Below are positions 16,900 to 25,961 of a stretch of 64,000 nt of DNA, piece by piece (the stretch's first letter is position 1; the number at the start of each line of letters is the position of its first letter). The notes below the pieces were generated by a model. That model did no database searches. It worked only from the letters and a program-made list of their open reading frames with translations, and was not told where the DNA came from. The position numbers were made by a program, and so were the translations under genes. Source of the DNA: a virus; the IMG/VR virus record IMGVR_UViG_3300017963_000204, positions 1 to 64,000 of that record; one strand, given 5' to 3'.

Positions 16900-17753
16900 T
16901 TCCGTCTCCTTAGTCGGACCTTCTCGGGGTTGATGCAGCCGAAAAAGTTCCGAGCCACATCAGGACAAGGCGGCGGCTCCACGGGGTCTTCCCCCTTGTC
17001 CGCCTTGAAGATGAAGTCGCTCATGTCGGCAGAGTACTTGTCCAGCTCTCCCGACCCGTGCTCGAGCGCAACCTCCTGCTCGGGAGTCTGCGGCTTGTAG
17101 ACATCGTGCGACCACTCTGCAAAGTCGTGCTGCCCCGGCGTCCGGATCTGGAGCTCCTTGGTCATCCCGTCTTCGTCGACCACGGTGAAGTGGTAACTCC
17201 GATAGTCACCGCGCGGGTTGTTGACGTAGTCGTCGTCGAAGACCACCTCATAGTTCTCCTGGACCTTCTTCGCCGTCTCGAAGACCTGCTCGAGGTCGTC
17301 CACCTCGATCCGGATGCCCGTGGCATCTGTGATCATGCCCGGACGGGGATACTTCCAGTCTTCCCACTTGCCCGGGTTGCGCACGATCTTCCCCAGGATG
17401 CTCTCCATGGTTTTCACACGCCCCGTGATCCGGGCTCCTTCCGGCGCCATCGCGCTGAGACGCTTCTTCGCCTGGTCGAAGCCCGCTGCGTGCTTCTGCC
17501 GGAGCTCTTGCGCCTCGGCAACATGATCGGCCAAAGACATCCCGGGCTCGAGAATCCCGGAATCGACGATCTTCCCGAGCTCCTTGATGACAGAAGAATG
17601 GGCCTCCCCGCCCCCGGTCCTGCGCTCCTTCACACGAACCCACGTCCCGTCCGGTAGTTTCATGTGCGGGCCGCGCTTACGTTGTCGGACCGTCCACGGA
17701 GGGTAGGTGAGCTCTTGCAGGATCTTCCGGCCTTCCTCGATCAAGCGCTTCAT
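16896..17753 (-). CDS. RelA/SpoT-domain nucleotidyltransferase with packaged-protein leader
   Basis: 285 residues. Residues ~100-222 match the RelA/SpoT synthetase fold: RVKTMESILGKI, TDATGIRIEVDD (DxxGxR), DDDYVNNPRGDYRSYHFTV (substrate loop) and KELQIRTPGQHDFAEWSHDVYK (ExQIRT and AE). No hydrolase, TGS or ACT domains, so it is of small-alarmone-synthetase type; products could be (p)ppGpp, ppApp-like nucleotides, or pyrophosphorylated tRNA as in toxic members. The N-terminus MKRLIEEGRKILQE resembles the leaders at 1-1303 and ends in an LQE cut site, suggesting packaging in the capsid and injection. It follows the giant protein gene and one 128-residue gene, all with overlapping stops and starts. 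Confidence 0.85.
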   Translation of the reverse strand: MKRLIEEGRKILQELTYPPWTVRQRKRGPHMKLPDGTWVRVKERRTGGGEAHSSVIKELGKIVDSGILEPGMSLADHVAEAQELRQKHAAGFDQAKKRLSAMAPEGARITGRVKTMESILGKIVRNPGKWEDWKYPRPGMITDATGIRIEVDDLEQVFETAKKVQENYEVVFDDDYVNNPRGDYRSYHFTVVDEDGMTKELQIRTPGQHDFAEWSHDVYKPQTPEQEVALEHGSGELDKYSADMSDFIFKADKGEDPVEPPPCPDVARNFFGCINPEKVRLRRRK

Positions 17754-18136
17754 ACTCCGCCCCTTGCGTATGGAGCGAACTCCTCGAAGAAGTGGTTCTC
17801 GAGGTCCACACCTCTAGGCAGCTCCATCGAGAGGGCGTTGTACCCAATCATCACACCCTCGAACACTCGGAACGTCTCCGGCGTCAAGCGCCGGAACTCC
17901 CACCTGGTCCCGCTCCGCTTCTCTTCGACTACCAGTAGCCCCTCACCAGCGTCCTCCACGGACCCTACCACCCGGAACCCGGAATCCTCGAAGCTGTTGG
18001 TGACAAACTCCCACGCCTCCCCTTCTTCTTCAGAGTACTGCCGAACGGGGCCAATGGCCAAGAAGGGCAAGTTCAGGCCCCCCTCCCTACGGACAGGCGT
18101 CACAACATACACACGGTTCTTATTGAGCTTTGCCAT
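17750..18136 (-). CDS. Hypothetical protein between giant protein and RelA/SpoT genes
   Basis: 128 residues, mixed alpha/beta (VYVVTPVRREGG, FRVVGSVEDAGEGLLVVEE). No family recognised. It starts over the stop of the giant gene (TGATG) and its own stop overlaps the RelA/SpoT start (ATGA). A regulator, chaperone or immunity role for either neighbour is possible but unsupported by sequence. Confidence 0.65.
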   Translation of the reverse strand: MAKLNKNRVYVVTPVRREGGLNLPFLAIGPVRQYSEEEGEAWEFVTNSFEDSGFRVVGSVEDAGEGLLVVEEKRSGTRWEFRRLTPETFRVFEGVMIGYNALSMELPRGVDLENHFFEEFAPYARGGV

Positions 18137-21100
18137 CAGTAGTACCCCATCGGCTTGACATACTTCGAATAGACGTCCCCGACTTTTCTCTCAGAAACAA
18201 CGAAGTCTTCGATAGGCACACCGTTGACATCCTCGATCCCGGCGTCCCGGAGCCTCTGGATGACATCCTTCCGAATCTGCCCCGAGGGGTCTGCGCTCGG
18301 GAGAATGTTGATCCGTGCAATGTAGTTCGGACCAATCGCCTGGTTCGCGATAATCTCTGCCCGATTCCCCTTATGCCTACCGCTGATCTTCTTCAAGGCT
18401 TTCGGAAGAGCGGCCCGGTCCGTCCAGGAGCCCGCTACCGTGCTGCCGAACGTATCCTCCCCAACCTGGACAAGGTCCAAACGATCCAGGATGTCCGGGG
18501 CCAGAATGATGTTGATGGGGTGTCCACCGCTCGTCCCCACTCCTCCGTAATCCAGACAGTCCTTCCAGCTGTCCTGCGTGCTGAACGACGTTCGAAACGT
18601 GATCTTATCCGCCCCTCCTGTTCTCATATCGTTCGTGTAGCCGGAGATCACCGACTCGCCCTTGGCACCGAGCCCGCCAAAAATCCGACCGTTCGGACCC
18701 TTCTGCCCCGTCTGCAGAATGTTCACGAGGTGCTTCGGGTTCGAAAGGGCCCACGAACAGTAGCGCACAAGCGGCTCCCCGTCATCGTCCCGAATCTTAC
18801 TCCAACGCCCTCGCTGCACCGGACCCGTGAGCCCGGGGGCTATCTCAGCCTGCTCCGTAGCATCGATCTCTTCTTTCTTCACCCCCACAGCAGAGAGACG
18901 CTTCCGAAGTAGCTTGATCGCCTCGGCTGTGTCCGAAGAAGTGGGATTCGACTTCCGAAGTAGAGTGCCCAGCTCCGCAATGTCTCCCGCATGCTTCTTC
19001 CGAGCCGCGGACAAACCATCGAAGGTATTGGAGTACAGACTCAAGGCCACGTTCTCCTTCGTCAACGTCCCCGTCGAGGCCGTCAGAAGGTCCGCTTCTT
19101 GGGGCGACTTCGCCCACAAGAGCGCCTGCATACGCAGCTTGTCCTTGTCACTGTCCGAGGGGTTCCTGAGCACCTTCGAAGCATCCGACCCGAAAACCTT
19201 CTTCGTCATCTCCTCGAAAGCGGCCTTGAAAGACTGCCCCGACTTGGGACGGACCTTCATCACCATGATGTCCTTCACGGCTCGTGCATTAGGCTCCGTG
19301 CCCTTCCCCGGGACGTTCACTTCGCCAGTCATCATGAAAGCTTCCGAATCGCCGGTCTCCCACTTGTTCGAAGTCATGTGGGCAATCGGGACTCCAATCG
19401 GAGGCTCCTCCTGAAACACCCCCGTGCTCTCATCGAAAGGCGCCCACGGGGCGGTGTAGGTGGTTCCGAAATCGTCTGGCTGCTCCAACGCCTTCTTGTC
19501 CCGCACACGGAATTGCACGGTGTAGTAATCCTTGCCTGCCTGGTCCCGGTTCTTGCGCACACGAAAAGTGTGGCTCTTGATGAGATCCGCATCGCCTGTG
19601 ATGGCGAAACCGCCCCAGCCGACCCCCGCCCAATCCGTGGTGTCGTTGATTAGTTTGTCCAGCTGCTCCATGTTCCCGGGGGCCGCCGGAGGGGGAGGGC
19701 TCGTAGACAGGTAGGTTGCCTGACCAGGGTGCGGGTGAATGGGGACCGCGTCCTCGGGCTGCGTCGTAACAGTCTCGGTCGTGGTCACAGAAGCCGCCTC
19801 CCAGTCCGACTTCTTCACCGGGGTGAGGGTGTAGTAGCTCCCCTTGATCGTAGGCCCCACAGGAGAAATCCCCAGCTCGGCCAAGCAACCATTGATCTGG
19901 GACTTCGCATGTGCCGGGTCGCTTCCGTTCGTATGGCGCACCATGATGAGAGTGTCGTCGTTCTTGTGCTCCGCTGTGTTGCAACCGTACTTGTCCCAAG
20001 CAACCTCCTCGGCCGACTTCGTAGTCGTAAAGGTCTCCGTGGTAGGACCGGCCGCTGCGGTACTCGGCTTCCACCCATCCTTGAACGTGAACGTCCCCTT
20101 GGAATCGTTGTGCTTCGTCCGGGCCAACCCCGTCAAAAACACCTCGAAATCCCTTCGGACCGAAGTCTTCCGACCGAGCATCTTCTGGATGAAAGCCTCC
20201 TGTTTAGCCTTGTCTCCAGGGAAACGCTGCTCCGCATAGGGACGAACGGACTCCCGGAACTCGTCGGGCTTGATCGCTTCGACCTTCTCGATGGCCCCAG
20301 CCATCTCCTTCGGGTCGAACTCGAACTTACCCTTCGACCAGTCCCCCCAGAACTTGTTGTAGAAAGGCGTCTCGTAATTCCCCGAGGGCTTCCAGTTCGC
20401 GTCCAGGCGCTCCTCACCCGAGATCATGTAACGCCAGCCCTGCTCCTTGTCGATGCCGATGACCTTCCCGCTCTCGAGGACCATGAAGTTCTCAGCATGA
20501 GAATCGTGCTGAGACATGCACCAGTCGAGGACATGCTCCGACGCCACATCGGCCTTCTGTGAATCCGTGAGCGACGCCGGCGAATGCTGCATGGGGAGCA
20601 AGCTCCCCTGTACACCCGGCAACCAGGGCTGAAGGGTCCCGTACTCAGTCGCCCCTCCCTTCTTGCGCTTCACCATCCCCACATTCGGATGGTCTGGCTT
20701 CACCTGCTTCGCAATCTTCGCAAAAGCGTCCTGAGCAGCCGCCGCGTAGGGCTTGTCCTTACCCCCGTATCCCTTCGTCTTGGCCAGCTTGAACATCCAG
20801 ATCTGGCCGTTCTGGTCCTCGTAGAACTCCTTGATCCCAGCTCCTGCAGTGCCCCCAGGGGGCGTCTCCGTGGGCGTGAGGTCCTTGAGATCCGGCACGG
20901 GAAGCTCGTGCGCAGGCGTCCCCGGAGACACCGAGGGCTTCTTCTTCTTGAACTTGAACGCAACCTCCCCACGGGCTTCGCGAAGGCGCGTGAAGAAGTC
21001 CTCGAACTCCTGCCGAATGCCGTTCTTGCGCTTCAGAACTGCCTGGCGCTTCGCTTCGAGCTGCGACGCCGTCCACCCCTGCTCGGCCGCGTGCGCACTC

Positions 21101-24100
21101 AAGTAGGGATCCACCGCCTCCATCCACTTCGAATCGGGGATGTTCTCAATGCGGGAAACGTAGGGCTCCACCGAATTGAAATCCAGCTCGACCTTCTGCC
21201 CCACATACGCCTTGAACAGCTGGTCGTAGATAGACGGCGTCGGATTCGGTTTCGCCTGATGCCCCAGAGCCAAGATACTCTGATCCAGGTGCAGGAACGC
21301 CTGCTCCTTGTCGATCCCGATGACCCGATTGCCGGCGTCCAGCAAGAAGTTCCTGCCCTTCGTATCCTGGTTCGCGAATGCCCAGTCCATGACCCGCTCA
21401 CGGAGCAGATCCCGCAGCTGGTCGTCGCTCATGTTCTTGATGGTCGACACCGGGACCTGCTTCCCACCCTCGCCCGTGCCCGCGGGCGCGACCGACCCGA
21501 GGTTCGGAATCAGAGCCTGGACAGCGCCGGTCTTCCCGCCGATCGTACAGGCCTTCGACGACACGAAGTGCTCCGACTCGACCACAAGCGACGACAGATC
21601 CGACGCAGCCTGTGCTGCCAAGCCCTTCACCTTGCCCGGCTTGAAGAGAAACTTGTTTGGCTGGCCCGGGGCCGACACAAAGAACTTCGGCTTGTTCCCT
21701 CCGAGCTGAGCCTGCGCATTCGCGCCGAGCGTCATCGCCTCGATCGGAGGAATGTCCGGGACCTCGAACCCGACCGGCGGCACGCTTGAACCGGACTGAG
21801 CCGGCACGGGGTTCATCCAGTGCCCCTCGACCTTCGCAGCCTTCTTGAGCTTCTTCTTGACCGCTTGGACCTCTCCGGCCGCCGCCGCAGCCATCATGCC
21901 ATTCAACGCACCGATAGTCTTCAGACCATACTTGTGCTTGAGCTGCTGCTTCTGCGCCTTGAGCCAGTTGGGACTGACCTGGAGCTCCGCTATGGATGCT
22001 GCGGCCATGAGCTCGTTCGTGAGCATCGCAGCCGCGACATGCTCCTTCCAGTCCTCGCCGAAGAGCTGCTGGTAGCTGCTCGCCGGCATACCACCGGAGA
22101 TCGTCCCCGTGGAAGGATCCAAGTAAGAACCGGCGAGCACGACAGCCGCCTGGTCCTTCTGGCCCATCGAGAGCACACCAGCCTTCTTCGCAGCTTCCAT
22201 CAGCGTGGGCGTGGCGCCGAAAGAGGGCACCAAAGCACCGGACTTGGACTTCGAGACCTGCTCCGAGAGCACGTAGGCAAGGGTGTTCTTATGGGCAGGG
22301 AAGTCCTGGATCGCCGCCGTAGTGGCGTAGATCTTCCCGACGCTGTACTGCGTCATTCCGAAGCCGGCCCCGATGGCGCGATCCTTCGAAGCCCCCAGCA
22401 GGCCTTCGCCCTCGAAGTTGTCCTGGATGTGCTTGACCATCGCCGCAGTCGCCAGACCGTCGAAGAGATCCTTCCAGTCCATGCTCTGCGATGAAATCTC
22501 CCCCTTCGCCGTCGCGATCGCATGCGTAAACGGGTTCTCCGTCCCCGGATACCACAGACTGTCCGCCATCTGCGTCGCGAAGAACTGCTTCTGCTTCTCC
22601 CTCTCATCCTTGATGAACTTCTTGAGATCGCTGAACGCGGTCTGCTTCTCGATCGCAACCTGCGACATCGCCATCGCAGAAACAAGGCCTGCAACCTTGG
22701 AACGCACAGCAGGCGTCGGAGCCAGCCCGGCTGCAATGATCAGGTCGTTTGTGACAGCTTTCGTAGGATCGTCTTCGAAGTGCTCCACCAGCTTCTTCGA
22801 CACCTCAGTCGCCAGGATAGCGGCCTGGGTGTCCAGATACTTCTCAGGCGTCTCCCCAGCATTCGCCAACGTCTCGGCTTTCCCGGGCTGCCACTTCATC
22901 GCGTGCATCACACCCGCAAGGTTCGGCGGACCCGCTCCAATAGGGAGCACCTTGTTTGCACTCACCGCTTCTTTGATCTTATCCAGCGGCGTCTCCGCGA
23001 AGTCCTTGGCCCCCTTCTCGTAGTAGCCCGCCATCATCTTGATGCGGCTCTCTTTTAGGTCTTCTGTCGAACCTGGCAGCGCCGCCCCATGCCTGTACAC
23101 GAACCGCAGATACTTCGCCGAAACCTCGAGCTCGGGCTCGAGCTCTTCCGACGCCGCTTTCACTGTGGGACCCGTCCAGTCGAACTCTGTCCCTCCGACC
23201 TTCTGGAACATCGCCATGGACGCCGTAAGACTGCCCGCCACGTTCTTCCAGTCGTCACCGAAGTGCTCCTTGAAAAACTCATCGAGCTCCTCATTCTCCA
23301 GAGCTCCCCCGACACCGCCCTCGAACTCGTTCAAGGTGTCGAGCATGACCGCGTACTTCTGCGGGAGCCCCGGGAAGTCGACCGTTTCATCCAGCTTCGA
23401 AAGCCCCTCGAGCGACTCAAAAGCCCCGCCGGTCTTGTCCTTGAACTTCCCCAGGAAATTCGCCTCGGCCCCGGGCTTGAGATCATGAACCTCCACGATG
23501 TCCTCGAACAGGTCGATGACGTCGTCGTGGTCCAACCCGTACTTCTCCGCCATCTCGGGAGAGTCCATCTGGCTGTACGCATCGTAGGCAAAATGCAACG
23601 CCGCAGCCGTGCTCTTCCAGCCCTTGCCGAAGTGCTCGCTCAAGAGCTCGTCGTCTTCTTCGTCCATGTAACCGAAGCCGCCGGCCTCGTCCGCCAGGTC
23701 GAAGAGGATCTTGTGCTTCCCCGAGAAGCCGATCAGGTTCTTGCCGGGCCCGGGTTCCTCGTCCTCGTCATAGGGGTCCTCGTCCACGGGATCGGGCACC
23801 GGCTCCACCGGCTCAGGTTCGATCGCAGCCGAGGGCATCACAGCCACGGGAAGCTCGCCCTTCTTCTTCTCGACCTTCTTGTGCTGCGCCACGAGCCCAT
23901 TGATCAGGGCCATCTGGGTGCCCTGGTAAGGCGGCTGTCCCAACCTCCACGCCGTAGCCGCCAGGGTCCGGGCCTCCTTCGCCGGATAGCCCGTGAGCTC
24001 CTTCAGCTTCGGCAGCGCGGCCTCGATCTCATCCTTCGGCGGCAGCGTACCGTTCGGTTTGGCCTCCATGGGGAGCATCTGGGCCGCCGTGACAACAGCC

Positions 24101-24807
24101 TTGGCGACCTTGTACTTGGCCTTCCAATCGGGCCCGAAAGCGTTCTTCGCCAGCTGCACGGTCTTCTTGGGAAGCTGGTCGAGCCCACCCTCCCCGTCGA
24201 TGCCGTCCATGAGGTCGCCGATCGTCTGGGGCAAGACCTTCCCGGCTACCACGCCGAGCTCGGGCGGGCCCTCCGGCTCGGGCTCGGTCTTCGACGGCGG
24301 CACTTCTCCGGCGGCCGGTCCCGTCGCCGTGATGCCTTTGTCCTTGGCGGCCTTGTACTTTGCCTTCCAGTCATTGCCGAAAGCCACCTCGAAGGCCGTG
24401 TTCATCCCCGTATGCTTCGACTTGAGCACGTCGAAGCCCTGACCGGAGACGAAATTCACGAGGTCCTGATCTCCGAGGGCGTCGCCCTCCTTCAGCTTCT
24501 TCTGGATCGTCATCGCGAGCTCGGCCGGAGTCCCGGCCTCGATCTCGACCTTCCCAGAAGTCGGCTGCAGGTCGTGCGGACCCTTGTAACCAGGGGGCAC
24601 CTTCCCCTTGACCATCTCCGCCCACTTCGAATCTGCGGGCGGGTCGATCAGATCCGGGTAGTGCTTCTGAACCTGGTCGTGGGTGATGAAGACCGGTTGA
24701 ACCTTGGTCTTGTCTTTCTTCGACCACTTGAAACAGAACAACCTGTTCGGGGTGGCCTTGTAGTAGGATGCCTCACACAATTCGAGAGGAACCAGGGTGC
24801 TCGACAT
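18136..24807 (-). CDS. Giant multidomain protein: FGxDWK repeats, two kinase-like segments, ADP-ribosyltransferase-like C-terminus
   Basis: 2,223 residues from an ATG at 24807 (a GTG at 24891 is possible). Residues 1-~1000 are helical with a recurrent motif FG-x-x-WK followed by a helix, near 139, 222, 392, 515 and 915. Residues ~1020-1290 and ~1300-1565 each contain a kinase-type catalytic pattern: DWAFANQDTKGRNF then VIGIDKEQAF, and DWCMSQHDSHAENF then VIGIDKEQGW, like the DxxxxN and ID elements of HipA/phosphoinositide-kinase folds. Residues ~2010-2223 show NPKHLVNILQTG and NRAEIIANQAIGPNYI, reminiscent of DarT-like ADP-ribosyltransferases. Size, position beside head genes and the RelA/SpoT protein suggest a virion-carried, injected effector. 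Domain calls are by eye and tentative; activity is unknown. Confidence 0.75.
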   Translation of the reverse strand: MSSTLVPLELCEASYYKATPNRLFCFKWSKKDKTKVQPVFITHDQVQKHYPDLIDPPADSKWAEMVKGKVPPGYKGPHDLQPTSGKVEIEAGTPAELAMTIQKKLKEGDALGDQDLVNFVSGQGFDVLKSKHTGMNTAFEVAFGNDWKAKYKAAKDKGITATGPAAGEVPPSKTEPEPEGPPELGVVAGKVLPQTIGDLMDGIDGEGGLDQLPKKTVQLAKNAFGPDWKAKYKVAKAVVTAAQMLPMEAKPNGTLPPKDEIEAALPKLKELTGYPAKEARTLAATAWRLGQPPYQGTQMALINGLVAQHKKVEKKKGELPVAVMPSAAIEPEPVEPVPDPVDEDPYDEDEEPGPGKNLIGFSGKHKILFDLADEAGGFGYMDEEDDELLSEHFGKGWKSTAAALHFAYDAYSQMDSPEMAEKYGLDHDDVIDLFEDIVEVHDLKPGAEANFLGKFKDKTGGAFESLEGLSKLDETVDFPGLPQKYAVMLDTLNEFEGGVGGALENEELDEFFKEHFGDDWKNVAGSLTASMAMFQKVGGTEFDWTGPTVKAASEELEPELEVSAKYLRFVYRHGAALPGSTEDLKESRIKMMAGYYEKGAKDFAETPLDKIKEAVSANKVLPIGAGPPNLAGVMHAMKWQPGKAETLANAGETPEKYLDTQAAILATEVSKKLVEHFEDDPTKAVTNDLIIAAGLAPTPAVRSKVAGLVSAMAMSQVAIEKQTAFSDLKKFIKDEREKQKQFFATQMADSLWYPGTENPFTHAIATAKGEISSQSMDWKDLFDGLATAAMVKHIQDNFEGEGLLGASKDRAIGAGFGMTQYSVGKIYATTAAIQDFPAHKNTLAYVLSEQVSKSKSGALVPSFGATPTLMEAAKKAGVLSMGQKDQAAVVLAGSYLDPSTGTISGGMPASSYQQLFGEDWKEHVAAAMLTNELMAAASIAELQVSPNWLKAQKQQLKHKYGLKTIGALNGMMAAAAAGEVQAVKKKLKKAAKVEGHWMNPVPAQSGSSVPPVGFEVPDIPPIEAMTLGANAQAQLGGNKPKFFVSAPGQPNKFLFKPGKVKGLAAQAASDLSSLVVESEHFVSSKACTIGGKTGAVQALIPNLGSVAPAGTGEGGKQVPVSTIKNMSDDQLRDLLRERVMDWAFANQDTKGRNFLLDAGNRVIGIDKEQAFLHLDQSILALGHQAKPNPTPSIYDQLFKAYVGQKVELDFNSVEPYVSRIENIPDSKWMEAVDPYLSAHAAEQGWTASQLEAKRQAVLKRKNGIRQEFEDFFTRLREARGEVAFKFKKKKPSVSPGTPAHELPVPDLKDLTPTETPPGGTAGAGIKEFYEDQNGQIWMFKLAKTKGYGGKDKPYAAAAQDAFAKIAKQVKPDHPNVGMVKRKKGGATEYGTLQPWLPGVQGSLLPMQHSPASLTDSQKADVASEHVLDWCMSQHDSHAENFMVLESGKVIGIDKEQGWRYMISGEERLDANWKPSGNYETPFYNKFWGDWSKGKFEFDPKEMAGAIEKVEAIKPDEFRESVRPYAEQRFPGDKAKQEAFIQKMLGRKTSVRRDFEVFLTGLARTKHNDSKGTFTFKDGWKPSTAAAGPTTETFTTTKSAEEVAWDKYGCNTAEHKNDDTLIMVRHTNGSDPAHAKSQINGCLAELGISPVGPTIKGSYYTLTPVKKSDWEAASVTTTETVTTQPEDAVPIHPHPGQATYLSTSPPPPAAPGNMEQLDKLINDTTDWAGVGWGGFAITGDADLIKSHTFRVRKNRDQAGKDYYTVQFRVRDKKALEQPDDFGTTYTAPWAPFDESTGVFQEEPPIGVPIAHMTSNKWETGDSEAFMMTGEVNVPGKGTEPNARAVKDIMVMKVRPKSGQSFKAAFEEMTKKVFGSDASKVLRNPSDSDKDKLRMQALLWAKSPQEADLLTASTGTLTKENVALSLYSNTFDGLSAARKKHAGDIAELGTLLRKSNPTSSDTAEAIKLLRKRLSAVGVKKEEIDATEQAEIAPGLTGPVQRGRWSKIRDDDGEPLVRYCSWALSNPKHLVNILQTGQKGPNGRIFGGLGAKGESVISGYTNDMRTGGADKITFRTSFSTQDSWKDCLDYGGVGTSGGHPINIILAPDILDRLDLVQVGEDTFGSTVAGSWTDRAALPKALKKISGRHKGNRAEIIANQAIGPNYIARINILPSADPSGQIRKDVIQRLRDAGIEDVNGVPIEDFVVSERKVGDVYSKYVKPMGYY

Positions 24808-24907
24808 GCGACGACTCTTCGGCTGGAGGGGGTGGCGCGGGGGGCTTCCCCAATCTTGACAGCCCCCAGCGTATCCCTCGAGCGCCGCCACGACAAGACC
24901 CGCTCAC

Positions 24908-25711
24908 TCAGAACGGTGCGTCGTCCTCGTCCAGGTCGTCACCCCGGGCCGCCTGCTGCAACTCGAGCTCGGCCCGCTTCCCAGCTTCTTTCAGCACAGG
25001 CGCCAGGAAGTCGTTGATGTCCTTGTTCGCGAAGGCACAGTACCGAAGCACCACGTCCATGGCGCGGCGGCCCTTCTGATTGAGCCGCACGTAGATGTGC
25101 TTCTTCGCCCCGTACACGAAGACCATGAAGCTCTTGTCGAGGGTGTCCCCGTACTCGTTGAAGAGCTCCTGGAGGATCACCGCGAGGTCGTCCATGGACT
25201 TCGCGTTCTTCGCCTTCTGCTCGAACTTCTTGCTCTGCTCGGGAGTCAGAGACTTCTTCACCTGCGACCCAATCTCCCCGATGATCCGCTTGAACGCGCG
25301 CTGGTCCGTGAAGGCGAACATCTCCTGCAAGGGCTCCTTGCCGTACTTCTCCGCCATCCGGTTGTAGAGTTCGATCATCTTCTCCGCGTTGAGCTTCCCA
25401 GCCAGCACGTTGAGCCGAACGACCTCGAACTCCTGGAGGTCCTCGTCCCACTCATCCAGGGGGAGGATGAGCGCAGGGACCGCATCGAGCTGCGCCTCCT
25501 TGGCAGCCCTCCACCGGTGTTCGCCGCCGATGATGCGATAACGACCGTTCTGGAGGTCCACCACTGTGATGGGAGATATGAACCCGACCCCCTCCCGACC
25601 GATCTCCTTCACGAGGCGCGTGAACGTCGGGTCGTCCATGCTCTGGGGATTCGACCTCGTCGGGACCAGAACGTCCACAGAGAGGTACTCGAGCGGGTAA
25701 CGCCGGGCCAC
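24908..25711 (-). CDS. ParB/Srx-fold protein
   Basis: 267 residues from a GTG. N-terminal ParB-like nuclease/CTPase fold: ISPITVVDLQNGRYRIIGGEHRWRAAKEA, with the GEHR box at residues ~59-62. The C-terminal part (residues ~100-230) is helical and not the usual ParB helix-turn-helix. It ends DEDDAPF, an acidic-PF tip like that of SSB. Phage ParB-like proteins act as DNA-binding partition or as nicking/regulatory factors; no ParA is near, so partition is unlikely. Confidence 0.85.
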   Translation of the reverse strand: MARRYPLEYLSVDVLVPTRSNPQSMDDPTFTRLVKEIGREGVGFISPITVVDLQNGRYRIIGGEHRWRAAKEAQLDAVPALILPLDEWDEDLQEFEVVRLNVLAGKLNAEKMIELYNRMAEKYGKEPLQEMFAFTDQRAFKRIIGEIGSQVKKSLTPEQSKKFEQKAKNAKSMDDLAVILQELFNEYGDTLDKSFMVFVYGAKKHIYVRLNQKGRRAMDVVLRYCAFANKDINDFLAPVLKEAGKRAELELQQAARGDDLDEDDAPF

Positions 25712-25712
25712 G

Positions 25713-25961
25713 TCACAGCCCCCCTTCTTCCATGACCGAAATCAGGGTCGAGAGCATGCTCTCCACAACCGTGAATTCCGCAACCATTTGCTTCACGAAC
25801 TGATCGTAGTGCATAGCGTCCTTGAACTGGAACCCGGAAACCGAGAGCTCCTTCATCTTCATCTGCCACATCTCAAGGATCTGGTGGCAGTTCTGGATCT
25901 GCCCGCACAGAATGTCAGGCATTATCGGAAAGGTCAGAAACTGTCCCTGCTGAATCGGCAT
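25713..25961 (-). CDS. Small hypothetical protein
   Basis: 82 residues, helical, Met-rich. Start at 25961 chosen for GAGGAA upstream; a later ATG at 25922 lacks a site. It overlaps the end of the gene at 25915-26853 by 47 bases. Function unknown. Confidence 0.6.
   Translation of the reverse strand: MPIQQGQFLTFPIMPDILCGQIQNCHQILEMWQMKMKELSVSGFQFKDAMHYDQFVKQMVAEFTVVESMLSTLISVMEEGGL

Noticed and set aside
16896-17753. Full-length Rel/Spo bifunctional enzyme
   Set aside because: No HD hydrolase domain and no TGS/ACT regions; only the synthetase-type domain is present.
24855-24898. Class II promoter before the giant gene (TTGTCG, then GATACG)
   Set aside because: Similar layout but with mismatches at key positions of both boxes; too weak to list.
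23089-25017. 642-codon plus-strand open frame opposite the giant gene
   Set aside because: Antisense to a frame with repeated motifs and conserved catalytic patterns; no start signal.
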